Source of the DNA: Pseudomonadota bacterium
GTDB taxonomy: Bacteria; Pseudomonadota; Gammaproteobacteria; Steroidobacterales; Steroidobacteraceae
Length of the DNA stretch: 7,390 bases
Direction of reading: 5' to 3'
NCBI GenBank assembly: GCA_021850555.1
Contig: JAJZLX010000530.1
Span: forward strand, 1 to 7,390
In this document: positions 1 through 6,182 of the stretch, piece by piece
Position numbering within the stretch: the first letter of the stretch is position 1
Layout of the letters: each line of letters begins with the position of its first letter
Made by a program: the position numbers and the translations under genes
Notes under the pieces: generated by a model
Told to the model about the DNA's origin: nothing
The model's input: the letters and a program-made list of their open reading frames with translations, nothing else
Databases searched by the model: none

Positions 1-492
1 GAAGTGCCCAACCACGCCACCCACCAACGCTCCCGCGAGCCCGTACGCGGCAGTCGTGCCGGCATTACCGTCCGCGGCCGCCGAGGCGAGTGCTCCGCCA
101 AATCCACCCGCGAGCGCCCCTGCTGCGGTGTTATCCGCCTGCTGCTTACCGACGTAGAGCACGTTGTACATCAGCATGTACTCGGCGTCCGTCGGATCGT
201 TCGTGATCCGGTAGCCACGGCTCATGAGATCCTGGCTGACCAAGGACTGAAATCCAAGGTTCTGCGCGCTCGAGGTATTGTGCCCCTCGATGAAAACCAC
301 TCGTTTATCTGGCGCGACGGGTTGCAGGAAGATGCTACTACTCATTTGCGCCGAAAGCTGCATGTGGCCGGCGCTGAGTCCGCTTGCACTGGTCCCCTGG
401 GGCGCAGGGCCGGTCGCGCAACCGGCAAGCCCGAGCATGCCGACCGAAGCGATCGCCACAGCCCGGATCCGAGACTTCTGAGTTTGAGACAT
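1..492 (-). CDS. traT: TraT-family outer-membrane lipoprotein, C-terminus cut by window edge
   Basis: In F-like plasmids TraT is an outer-membrane lipoprotein that mediates surface exclusion and serum (complement) resistance. Reading from ATG at 492, 164 codons stay open to base 1. The protein begins with a basic n-region (K6, R8, R10), a hydrophobic stretch and a lipobox L22-A23-G24-C25. Residue 26 is Ala, not Asp, consistent with outer-membrane sorting. Residues 44-75 match the TraT pattern (MQLSAQMSSSIFLQP, then VVFIEGHNTS), 81-115 continue it (SRGYRITNDP, then AEYMLMYNVLYVGK), and 122-162 form the Gly/Ala-rich hydrophobic region typical of TraT. Plasmid TraT is about 240 residues, so roughly a third is missing beyond the edge. 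An AAGGGTG Shine-Dalgarno lies 4 bases before the ATG. No other conjugation gene is in the window, so this may be a chromosomal homologue. The family call is firm; a surface-exclusion role is not shown. Confidence 0.88.
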   Translation of the reverse strand, partial: MSQTQKSRIRAVAIASVGMLGLAGCATGPAPQGTSASGLSAGHMQLSAQMSSSIFLQPVAPDKRVVFIEGHNTSSAQNLGFQSLVSQDLMSRGYRITNDPTDAEYMLMYNVLYVGKQQADNTAAGALAGGFGGALASAAADGNAGTTAAYGLAGALVGGVVGHF

Positions 493-544
493 TTATCACC
501 CTTTTTATTGGCGTTCGTGTCAAGACGCATGTCCTGACGGCAGG

Positions 545-563
545 GGAATCGTCATGACATTCC
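545..563. promoter_or_regulatory. Dyad-symmetric element upstream of traT
   Basis: GGAAT (545-549) and ATTCC (559-563) flank a perfect 8-bp palindrome GTCATGAC (551-558). With C550 as a bulge the arms form a 9-bp inverted repeat. It lies 53-71 bases before the traT ATG, where a regulator could bind. It could also be a chance palindrome or the edge of the neighbouring transposon remnant. No convincing -35/-10 pair for traT was found: the TTGACA nearby lies too close to the start codon. Confidence 0.25.
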
Positions 564-624
564 GGCAGATTTTCCGGGCATGGTTCACAGTTTCTTGTGC
601 GGCGCAGTGCCGTTCACCCGGCGA

Positions 625-980
625 GATGACATTTGTAGCCCACGAACGGCTCGGCCTGGAACCCGGCAACGATGTTCTCGGCGCTGTCTCAGGGGTCATC
701 TGTGGTGCCCACAGACGTTGCCCCACCGGCATGCTTGAGCCGCTCGATCCAGCGAATCGTCCGGCATTGACCCCGTCGCTCGCCCTGATGGATCAGCCCT
801 TCGCCTATCGGGCGAGCGTGCGGAGCCTGCCCAGGGTATCCACCACCAAGTCGATGTGCATGGATCGGCTGATCCGCCAGCCCACCACGTGCATACTTCA
901 CGCATCGCGACGTCAGACATGCCGCGCAAGTTCACTGCCATGACGCTGGGTCAATGACGCTGTCGTCCGGGACCCACCTG
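625..980 (-). pseudogene. Decayed IS3-family transposase (OrfB, rve domain) remnant
   Basis: No intact gene lies between 493 and 1141, but the minus strand carries pieces of an IS3-family OrfB integrase-like core in changing frames. In order: WVPDDSVIDPASWQ near 976-935 (compare WVSDFTYV..TWQG, which holds the first catalytic Asp); MSDVAMREV near 920-895 (compare VIDVFARRI); VVGWRISRSMHIDLVVDTL near 887-830 (compare IVGWRVS.SMRTDFVLDAL); EGLIHQGERRGQC followed by IRWIERLKHAGGATSVG near 802-700 (compare DGLIHHSDRGSQY, IRYTERL.EAGI.PSVG); and DSAENIVAGFQAEP near 692-650 (compare DNALAETI.GLYKAEV). At least three frameshifts and several stops separate them, and the central catalytic Asp aligns with Glu. 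OrfA, the N-terminal half of OrfB and terminal inverted repeats were not found, so the element is dead and truncated. The long plus-strand frame at 554-943 is its shadow. Confidence 0.72.
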
Positions 981-1086
981 ATCCTACCCAAGACGCCGCG
1001 TCATCCCGTTAACTGATTGAGCGATATCCAGCGCGGGCTCTTCGCTCTCACGACACCCTGCTGGAAACCGCCTGTTACCAACGGAC

Positions 1087-1131
1087 CACATGCCGGTGCG
1101 GGCCCTGCCCGTCCTGGACCACTTTCATGTG
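1087..1131 (-). terminator. Nested inverted repeats downstream of the lipoprotein gene
   Basis: CACATG (1087-1092) and CATGTG (1126-1131) enclose a GC-rich hairpin, CGGGC/GCCCG with a 3-base loop (1099-1111). It starts 11 bases beyond the stop of the minus-strand lipoprotein gene, where a transcript end would be expected. No T-run follows, so an intrinsic terminator is only a weak call. It may be an mRNA 3' stabilising structure or chance. Confidence 0.22.
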
Positions 1132-1141
1132 CCGCGTTTTC

Positions 1142-3256
1142 TCAGGGGTTGCTGGACAACAAGTAGGCCGTTACCCTGGTGCCCGCAGGCACTACCAACA
1201 GACCATCGCCTGCAGAGAGGCCGGATGTCGGTACCTCCATGCCCCAGCCGGCGCCCACCGGGATCGTGGCGCCTACGTTCTGCTGCCAGATGACGTTGCC
1301 GCTCGAGTCATCGAGCGCGTAGAGGTTGCCCGACGCCGACTCGATGAATACATCCTGATTGATCAGGATGGGCGAACTCATCAGCTGGCCATCGCCCACG
1401 AATGTCCACAGAACCGCACCCGTGCCAAGGTCGACAGCGCTCAGCGTGCCGCCTGTGGTCTGGTTCCCTCCCAGGAAATACCCCGTATGCGCACCTATTG
1501 TGGGCACATAGTAGCTGTCGAATCCTCCCACCACGGTGCCATTGCCGGCATTGAATTCCGTGCCGCTGTCTGACCCATACTCTTCGGTGTCTGGAGAGTA
1601 CAGGATTCCGTCGGCCGCCACCGCGATCGTATCGTGGCTGTTGCTGTACGCGGGATCGTTCTCCCAGATGATTTCCCCCGTGGCCGCGTCAAGGTCGGCG
1701 GTGAATCCCACTCCACTGATGTAAACGCCGTCCGCGGTCACCGTCGGATCGACGCCGCCCGGCAGGTGTGATTGCTGCCACAGCTCGAGGCCGCTGTCCT
1801 CCTTGAATGCCGTAGTGGCATCGCTGTTCGAATCTGACTGGGCATATACGCGGCCGTTTGCCGCCACGACGCTCGTAAATGACTTGCCCGCAGGAGCGGA
1901 GACGCTCCATTCAATCGCGCCCGTTTGCGCCGCGTACGCGCTGACCCGGGCTCCACTACTGACGAAGATGGCACCATTGTCGTAGGCCGCGTTGATTGGA
2001 CCTGTGAATGCCACCGGCCCCCATACCGTGGCGCCCGTCGACTGATCCAGGGCGAGCAGCTCGCTCTGAGGCTGCGTACCAGATCCCAACTGGCTCGTGA
2101 CGAACACCTTGCCATCCGCGATCAGCGCATACGATGGCGCGCCGCCCACATCGACACTCCATGCGGACCCGGTCGGCAGGCTGATGGAACCGTAACTGAT
2201 CGACCCTGAATGCTGCGGGTTGATTTGAAATGCAACCGCGTCCTTCGATGTCGGCATCGACTGTATGCTGATGCTGTTCGATATCGGACCCGCATTGCCT
2301 CCGTTCAGCACGGACACCGAGGCGGTGCCCGGAGTGGCGATCTCCGAGGCGTCGATCTGCGCGCGCAGCTCATTGGCGGACACGAAGGTCGTGGGCATGC
2401 TGGACCCGTTCCATTGCACTACCGAAGATGGACCAAAGCCCTGACCGACCACCGTCAGGAGTAGCTGCGGTGCGCCCGAGGCGATGCTGGTGGGTGACAC
2501 GCCCATTACAGCGAAGGTCACCGCAGCGGATGGCCCCTGGTTGGGGGCTGAGCCTGAGACCGTGATCGCGGCAATGTCAGCCAGCGCCATGTCCGAGGAA
2601 GGCAACTGCGCATCGAGCTCGATCGGGTTCAGGTACTGTGTTGCGAGCGGCGTGCCGTTCAATTCTACGGTGGATTGCGGGGTAAATCCGCTGCCGTTGA
2701 CCTGCAGTGTGAGCCCCGCGCCTCCGGCCGTCGTCGCTGTCGGGTCAATGGACGTGACCTGCGTCGGTCCGAGCGTCACCGTGTAGGTGACCGGGATCGT
2801 CAACGGGCTGCCGCCGACTTGCTGCCTGCAAGCCTGATCGTAGCATCCGTAAATCGTCACCGTGTCATGGTACGTGCCGGGGCCAAGCGGCGCCGGCGAT
2901 TTGAACGTGAGAGTGAAATCGGCAGCGTACCCGCCCGCGCCGCTCGTCGAGGCGATTGCGCCGTTGGTCGTCTCGATGCCGAGGTAAATCTCGCTGGTGC
3001 CGGAGATCTGTGCGGAAACACCGATATCCGCCGTCGGCGCGGACTGCGCGGTGGAGGCGGATACCGACACGCTGCTCACATTTGTCATGATCGAAGCGTG
3101 CACCGAGCCCCTCGTACCCGAGCCGCTGCCGGACGCGGTGGGAGGCGTGCTGGTCGTGCCAATACTGGCCGGACTGCCGGTGCCGCCTCCTCCTCCGCCG
3201 CAACCCGCCAGCAACCCAAAGGTCAGAACCAGCACCATCATGCGTCGAACAAGCAT
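1142..3256 (-). CDS. Exported lipoprotein with two IPT/TIG domains and a PQQ-like beta-propeller
   Basis: The predicted 704-residue protein starts at ATG 3256, giving a compact lipoprotein signal (VRR, hydrophobic core, L15-L16-A17-G18-C19) and a GGGG stretch before the codon. The frame stays open 88 codons further upstream to a GTG, but that extension would bury the signal peptide and is probably untranslated. After Cys19 comes a poly-Gly and Ser/Thr/Gly-rich linker (20-57). An Ig-like region (about 60-162) contains a C138-x4-C143 pair. Two IPT/TIG-type folds follow (about 165-250 and 253-332), then a propeller (about 340-700). The propeller has repeats of the L-x-A-x-D-x-x-T-G-x-x-x-W type near 400, 438, 481, 519, 605 and 645, a degenerate one near 565, and a closing VTAYLL strand. 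Such propellers occur in BamB and quinoproteins, but catalytic PQQ-enzyme residues were not recognised, so a binding or scaffold role on the outer membrane is more likely. The substrate is unknown. It appears monocistronic. Confidence 0.87.
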   Translation of the reverse strand: MLVRRMMVLVLTFGLLAGCGGGGGGTGSPASIGTTSTPPTASGSGSGTRGSVHASIMTNVSSVSVSASTAQSAPTADIGVSAQISGTSEIYLGIETTNGAIASTSGAGGYAADFTLTFKSPAPLGPGTYHDTVTIYGCYDQACRQQVGGSPLTIPVTYTVTLGPTQVTSIDPTATTAGGAGLTLQVNGSGFTPQSTVELNGTPLATQYLNPIELDAQLPSSDMALADIAAITVSGSAPNQGPSAAVTFAVMGVSPTSIASGAPQLLLTVVGQGFGPSSVVQWNGSSMPTTFVSANELRAQIDASEIATPGTASVSVLNGGNAGPISNSISIQSMPTSKDAVAFQINPQHSGSISYGSISLPTGSAWSVDVGGAPSYALIADGKVFVTSQLGSGTQPQSELLALDQSTGATVWGPVAFTGPINAAYDNGAIFVSSGARVSAYAAQTGAIEWSVSAPAGKSFTSVVAANGRVYAQSDSNSDATTAFKEDSGLELWQQSHLPGGVDPTVTADGVYISGVGFTADLDAATGEIIWENDPAYSNSHDTIAVAADGILYSPDTEEYGSDSGTEFNAGNGTVVGGFDSYYVPTIGAHTGYFLGGNQTTGGTLSAVDLGTGAVLWTFVGDGQLMSSPILINQDVFIESASGNLYALDDSSGNVIWQQNVGATIPVGAGWGMEVPTSGLSAGDGLLVVPAGTRVTAYLLSSNP

Positions 3257-3320
3257 GTGCCACCCCACCGAATTATTTTCATTCTCCGGGACGCTGCGCA
3301 CAGCCGTGCCGTGTGAGCTT

Positions 3321-3349
3321 AAAGTATCACCGGTGAAATCGCCAATCAA
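3321..3349 (-). promoter_or_regulatory. Candidate sigma-70 promoter of the lipoprotein gene
   Basis: On the minus strand TTGATT (3349-3344) is followed, after exactly 17 bases, by TACTTT (3326-3321). Transcription would start near 3314, leaving a leader of about 58 bases before the ATG at 3256. The -35 matches consensus at four of six positions and the -10 is weaker. This placement fits the short start chosen for the gene. Confidence 0.38.
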
Positions 3350-3574
3350 GGAACAAGCGCCGGGTTGGAAGCGGTCGACCGCCCGATAAATCGCATTGCC
3401 CCCCGCGGGAGCGCCGAACCTCCCGGTCGTCAGGCCGATCACCGTTGCCGCGGTACCACCTACCCGCCAGCGGCATGGCGTCGGACGGAAGTGGTCGCGA
3501 ATCCCAAAAAATGGGCGCACGCCGAGCGAGCACCGGCCGACTGGGGTGATGCTTATTGACCCTGCATAAGTGCG

Positions 3575-3618
3575 GTAAACTTACACGACATATCTGATGT
3601 CACCGCGCTTGAAGCGCG
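3575..3618. repeat. Cluster of three adjacent small palindromes
   Basis: Three inverted repeats follow one another almost without gaps: GTAA-AC-TTAC (3575-3584), GACAT-ATCTG-ATGTC (3587-3601) and CGCGCTT-G-AAGCGCG (3604-3618). The last is a 7-bp perfect repeat. They lie in the gene-free stretch between the dioxygenase and lipoprotein genes. They could be operators, a small-RNA fold or a REP-like unit; no second copy was noticed in the window. Confidence 0.3.
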
Positions 3619-3850
3619 CAGGTATGCGTCACGATTATTTTATGGATCCGGCGCAAGGTGCTCCCTGCCGGAAAGACACCCATGATCTGGTTCTGCGGCG
3701 CCGCGATGTCCGCGCATGCACATTCGCAAGTCGCCCCCTCCAGGCCTTGATCGTGCTGCCGCGACGTCAGGCTATCCTGTTCCGGCGCCGCATCCCGTCT
3801 GAGCGGGACATGGGCCGCCTGCAGCAAATCGACGTCGACATGGTGAAGCA

Positions 3851-3866
3851 GAGCGCTGCGGCGCTC
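3851..3866 (-). terminator. Perfect hairpin downstream of the dioxygenase gene
   Basis: GAGCGC and GCGCTC form a perfect 6-bp stem with a 4-base loop, starting 38 bases past the stop of the minus-strand dioxygenase gene. A T5 run precedes rather than follows the stem in the direction of transcription, so this is not a classical intrinsic terminator. It may still mark or protect the transcript end. Confidence 0.25.
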
Positions 3867-3904
3867 GTGCGATCAAAAACGCAGCCGCACCCGTTGATTT
3901 TATC

Positions 3905-4741
3905 CTACGATTGCCACAGGTCACGCAGAGCGCCGAGATGGGTCTCCCAATTGATCGTATCGTTATGCGAATGAGTGAAGCCGATTGAGCGTTCAAAATC
4001 GACGCATGCTCTGCTGCGAAAAGCGGCGATGTAAGTGCGGCGCCAGCGGTCCAATGACGTATTGCCACCCGATCCATGAACGATGAGCTCGTCGTGGACG
4101 GTAATGTCGCCGCGCCTCAACGGCAATTCGACGATCTCGTCTTGCGGCGAGAGTTCCACGCTGAGCACGTGCGACTTGCTGCGATCCGCCCCGTGGAGCG
4201 GGCGATGGGGTCGCAAGCCCTGCTTCTGCGAGCCCGGCACCACGCGCAGACAGCCGTTCTCGGAATCCGCGTCGTCGAGCGCCAGCGAGCAGGTCGCAGT
4301 CAGCGTATCAGGCGTGCCCGTCGGCCAATAGCCGAGGTCCTGATGCCAGAAAAATTTTGCGTCGGGCTTTGCGGGACGCTTGCCGAGAAACTGATCATAA
4401 TCCAGTGTCGCGCCCGGACCGATCAGTTGTCGCGCGATCGACGCCGCACGTCGCTCGAAGATGTTGTTGCGGATCGCCGGCCAATACTTCCGCGGGAGCA
4501 TCGCGTTCACCAGGCTGAACTCCGTGAATGTGCGGTCGTAGGGTCCGGACATGTCGCAAAAGTCGCGGCCCATACCGGGCACTTGGCCGCTGACGAAAGT
4601 TTCGAAAACGGGCTCGATGTCCTTCAGTTCATTTTCAGTCAGCACCGATCGCAGGATGATATAGCCCTTGGCATGGAAGTCCGCGACTTCGGAATCCGAG
4701 AGGAGGTAGTCGTCGCCTCGGCGACCGTGATGGTCTGCCAT
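3905..4741 (-). CDS. Phytanoyl-CoA dioxygenase (PhyH) family Fe(II)/2-oxoglutarate oxygenase
   Basis: The 278-residue product is a cytoplasmic-type enzyme expected to couple 2-oxoglutarate decarboxylation to hydroxylation of a small molecule. The N-terminus has the PhyH opening pattern (F22-H23-x3-Y27-I28, then L34). The iron-binding HxD is H133-Q134-D135 in a FFWHQDLGYWP segment. ENGCLRVVPGSQK (161-173) is the usual strand after the core, and the distal His is H222 in VHGSGGN. R234/R235, in the stretch after it, are candidates for binding the 2-oxoglutarate carboxylate. All metal ligands are therefore present and length is normal. ATG at 4741 has GGAG 8 bases upstream; a TTG one codon earlier, with 5-base spacing, is an alternative. 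It lies downstream of the oxidoreductase gene on the same strand across a 292-base gap, so co-transcription is possible but not certain. The substrate cannot be read from the sequence; the context suggests a glycoside, its aglycone or a sugar product. Confidence 0.88.
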   Translation of the reverse strand: MADHHGRRGDDYLLSDSEVADFHAKGYIILRSVLTENELKDIEPVFETFVSGQVPGMGRDFCDMSGPYDRTFTEFSLVNAMLPRKYWPAIRNNIFERRAASIARQLIGPGATLDYDQFLGKRPAKPDAKFFWHQDLGYWPTGTPDTLTATCSLALDDADSENGCLRVVPGSQKQGLRPHRPLHGADRSKSHVLSVELSPQDEIVELPLRRGDITVHDELIVHGSGGNTSLDRWRRTYIAAFRSRACVDFERSIGFTHSHNDTINWETHLGALRDLWQS

Positions 4742-5033
4742 CAATGCTTCTCCATTCGCGTATCAATGATGACGTGGCTCTCGGACGGAGCGAGCCCACG
4801 CCATGCAGCGTCGCTCCCCCCGCCCGTGCTGCGTTCGCTCGCTCGATGGATCCCGATGTTGCCGCAAGTGGGTTACGGGTCAATCCTGTCCCCTTGCGCA
4901 CTCCAGGGACGTCGAACGGCGCTGCGGTCAGGTCGCCGAAGCAGCGGTCGCCTACGGGACCTGATGTGGCCGAAGCCGGGTGCACTCGTTCGCACCGCCT
5001 TGAACATCAGGCTCGAATTCAACCCGGCATCGC
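4742..5033 (-). other. Gap between oxidoreductase and dioxygenase genes with a foldable branched element
   Basis: No protein-coding frame is convincing in these 292 bases. Read on the minus strand, an 8-bp closing stem, CCTGATGT (5011-5004) with ACATCAGG (4967-4960), encloses two hairpins: GGTGC/GCACC with an 8-base loop (4996-4979) and GGC-TTCG-GCC (4977-4968), a UUCG-type tetraloop. The element begins 23 bases after the oxidoreductase stop. Nearer the dioxygenase start there is a GGAGCGA/TCGCTCC repeat (4787-4793 and 4811-4817). These may be mRNA processing, attenuation or stability structures, or chance in GC-rich DNA. No T-run supports a terminator. Confidence 0.35.
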
Positions 5034-6095
5034 TCAGGTCGGTGGCAGTGGCGGCGCGGACAGCGCCGGTTCACACGTCAGTGCGGCGGCCAGCCAGCGG
5101 TCAATGGCCCGAGCGTTGCAAATCGAGTCCCGCTCGGTCATTCCGGGATAGGCGAAGCGTGTCTCACCCCTTAGGATTGCCCGGTTGGCTGCTTCGAACT
5201 GGAAGCTGTAGACATTCCGGCTCTCCGTTACTTCGATCGCTTCCGTCGGTCCACCGAGAGGTGTGCAGCGGATCTGCGCCGTTCCTCCGTATCGGCCGGA
5301 CCCGAACCAGAACGACTCGACTTCGAGTCGGCCTCGAGTGCCTTGGATGTGCAGCACATTGTCCTGAGTCAGCGCCACGGAGCAGGACAGCTGGCCGATG
5401 ATGCCATTTTCGAACCCCACCAGCGCCGTCGAGATTTCCTCCACTCCGGTCGGTCCGGGGCGTGAGATCGCTACGATCTGCAGCGGTTCGGCAAGACCGC
5501 TGGAGGTCGTGCAGCCTGCGATAAGCCGCGCCATGGACATCGGATAGCCGGCCAGATCCCGCACTGCACCGCCGCCCAGTTCCCGCTTGAAAAGGCGATG
5601 CTCGGGCAGGAACACCGGCATGTAGAAACCGAAGCTGGACTTGATCATGCGCACCTCTCCGAGCATGCCCTCTCGCACCAGGGAAAGAACGCGCGCCGTC
5701 AGCGGATGCAGCCGATACATAAACGCCTCACCGAGAAACGTCGCATGAGCCGAGGCGGCGGCGAACATCTCCTCGACCTGAGCGGCATTCATTCCCGCCG
5801 GCTTTTCGCACAGCACGTGCTTGCCGTGGAGCGCCGACTTGATGGCCCACTCGGCATGGAATGGGTGCGGCGTCGAGATGTAGATGGCGTCCACTTCGGG
5901 ATCGGCGAGCAGCGCCTCGTAACTGCCGTGGCAGCGCAGACCCGCAAACTGCTCCGCCAAGCCGGCGCGACCGGGATTGCGGGTACCGATTGCGGTCACC
6001 ACGCCGGAATCAGACCCCGCGGCACCGCGCAGGAATTCACGCGCGATATGGCCCGGTCCCAGAATTCCCCATCGCACCTTGTCATGTACACGCAT
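5034..6095 (-). CDS. Gfo/Idh/MocA family NAD(P)-dependent oxidoreductase
   Basis: This 353-residue protein is a typical two-domain Gfo/Idh/MocA enzyme, which oxidises or reduces a sugar, polyol or glycoside hydroxyl with bound NAD(P). The Rossmann part opens with WGILGPGHIARE (9-20, glycine-rich nucleotide loop), followed by GTRNPGRAGL (37-46), DPEVDAIYISTPHPFHAEW (65-83) and the hallmark E97-K98-P99. The second domain has GGGAVRDLAGYP (174-185), matching the family GGGxxxDxGxY pattern with D180 and Y184. Overall it looks closest to the dimeric dihydrodiol dehydrogenase/xylose dehydrogenase-like branch. ATG 6095 is chosen because GGAG (6106-6103) lies 7 bases upstream; the frame extends to a TTG at 6125 without such a site. 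It is transcribed divergently from the alpha/beta pair. In the DgpABC C-glycoside system the 3-hydroxyl-oxidising subunit DgpA belongs to this superfamily, so it is the natural candidate for that step (inference). The product could instead be a simple sugar dehydrogenase. Confidence 0.9.
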   Translation of the reverse strand: MRVHDKVRWGILGPGHIAREFLRGAAGSDSGVVTAIGTRNPGRAGLAEQFAGLRCHGSYEALLADPEVDAIYISTPHPFHAEWAIKSALHGKHVLCEKPAGMNAAQVEEMFAAASAHATFLGEAFMYRLHPLTARVLSLVREGMLGEVRMIKSSFGFYMPVFLPEHRLFKRELGGGAVRDLAGYPMSMARLIAGCTTSSGLAEPLQIVAISRPGPTGVEEISTALVGFENGIIGQLSCSVALTQDNVLHIQGTRGRLEVESFWFGSGRYGGTAQIRCTPLGGPTEAIEVTESRNVYSFQFEAANRAILRGETRFAYPGMTERDSICNARAIDRWLAAALTCEPALSAPPLPPT

Positions 6096-6118
6096 CGCTG
6101 ATCTCCAACCACGCTCGT

Positions 6119-6148
6119 TTGACAATCTAATCGGTGCTTAGATAAGAT
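6119..6148 (+). promoter_or_regulatory. Candidate sigma-70 promoter of the alpha/beta subunit genes
   Basis: A perfect TTGACA (6119-6124) is followed after 18 bases by TAAGAT (6143-6148). Transcription would start near 6155, giving a leader of about 28 bases before the ATG at 6183. The ATG at 6147 falls inside the -10 hexamer and could not be in this transcript. Confidence 0.5.
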
Positions 6149-6152
6149 GCAA
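6124..6152 (-). promoter_or_regulatory. Candidate divergent promoter of the oxidoreductase gene
   Basis: On the minus strand TTGCAT (6152-6147) and TAGATT (6129-6124) are separated by 17 bases. The start would be near 6117, about 22 bases before the ATG at 6095. It overlaps the rightward promoter almost completely, so the two directions probably share control. The -35 is a weak match. Confidence 0.38.
6125..6143. promoter_or_regulatory. Inverted repeat inside the divergent promoters, candidate operator
   Basis: ATCTAA (6125-6130), a 7-base spacer TCGGTGC and TTAGAT (6138-6143) form a 19-bp interrupted palindrome. It sits in the spacer of the rightward promoter and covers the leftward -10. 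A dimeric regulator bound here would block both directions. No regulator gene is present in the window, and the AT-rich arms could be partly explained by promoter composition. Confidence 0.42.
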
Positions 6153-6182
6153 CCCCGAACCACGCGGCCACCCGGGAAACGC

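Larger units (their letters stand above)
3350..3904. other. Gene-free stretch between the lipoprotein and dioxygenase genes
   Basis: No frame here gives a recognisable protein. The plus-strand frame at 3597-3974 is Arg-rich, runs into the dioxygenase gene antisense and lacks a good ribosome binding site. The minus-strand frame at 3827-3600 has no family resemblance. Besides the palindrome cluster there is a TCCCG/CGGGA repeat at 3793-3808. The segment may be decayed DNA or hold regulatory or small-RNA sequence. Confidence 0.5.

Noticed and set aside
554..943. 129-codon plus-strand open frame
   Set aside because: It is the complement of the IS3 transposase remnant and has no ribosome binding site or family resemblance.
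2675..3316. 213-codon plus-strand Arg-rich frame
   Set aside because: Antisense to the signal peptide, linker and first domains of the lipoprotein gene, which is supported by lipobox and domain motifs.
3257..3520. 88-codon N-terminal extension of the lipoprotein
   Set aside because: It would start at a GTG, place the lipobox at about residue 107 where signal peptidase II could not use it as an N-terminal signal, and cover the likely promoter.
3597..3974. 125-codon plus-strand frame in the gene-free stretch
   Set aside because: No recognisable motif, no good ribosome binding site, and it overlaps the dioxygenase gene antisense.
4635..4985. 116-codon minus-strand frame over the oxidoreductase-dioxygenase gap
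   Set aside because: It overlaps the dioxygenase 5' end in another frame, shows no family motif, and has low-complexity Ala/Arg/Ser content.
4076..5401. 441-codon plus-strand open frame
   Set aside because: It runs antisense through the dioxygenase gene and part of the oxidoreductase gene, both of which have clear family motifs. Its Arg/Ala-rich composition is typical of shadow frames in GC-rich DNA.
6147..6182. Upstream ATG for the TIM-barrel gene
   Set aside because: The ATG lies within the best -10 hexamer and the added 12 residues (Pro/Arg-rich) do not resemble the family N-terminus.
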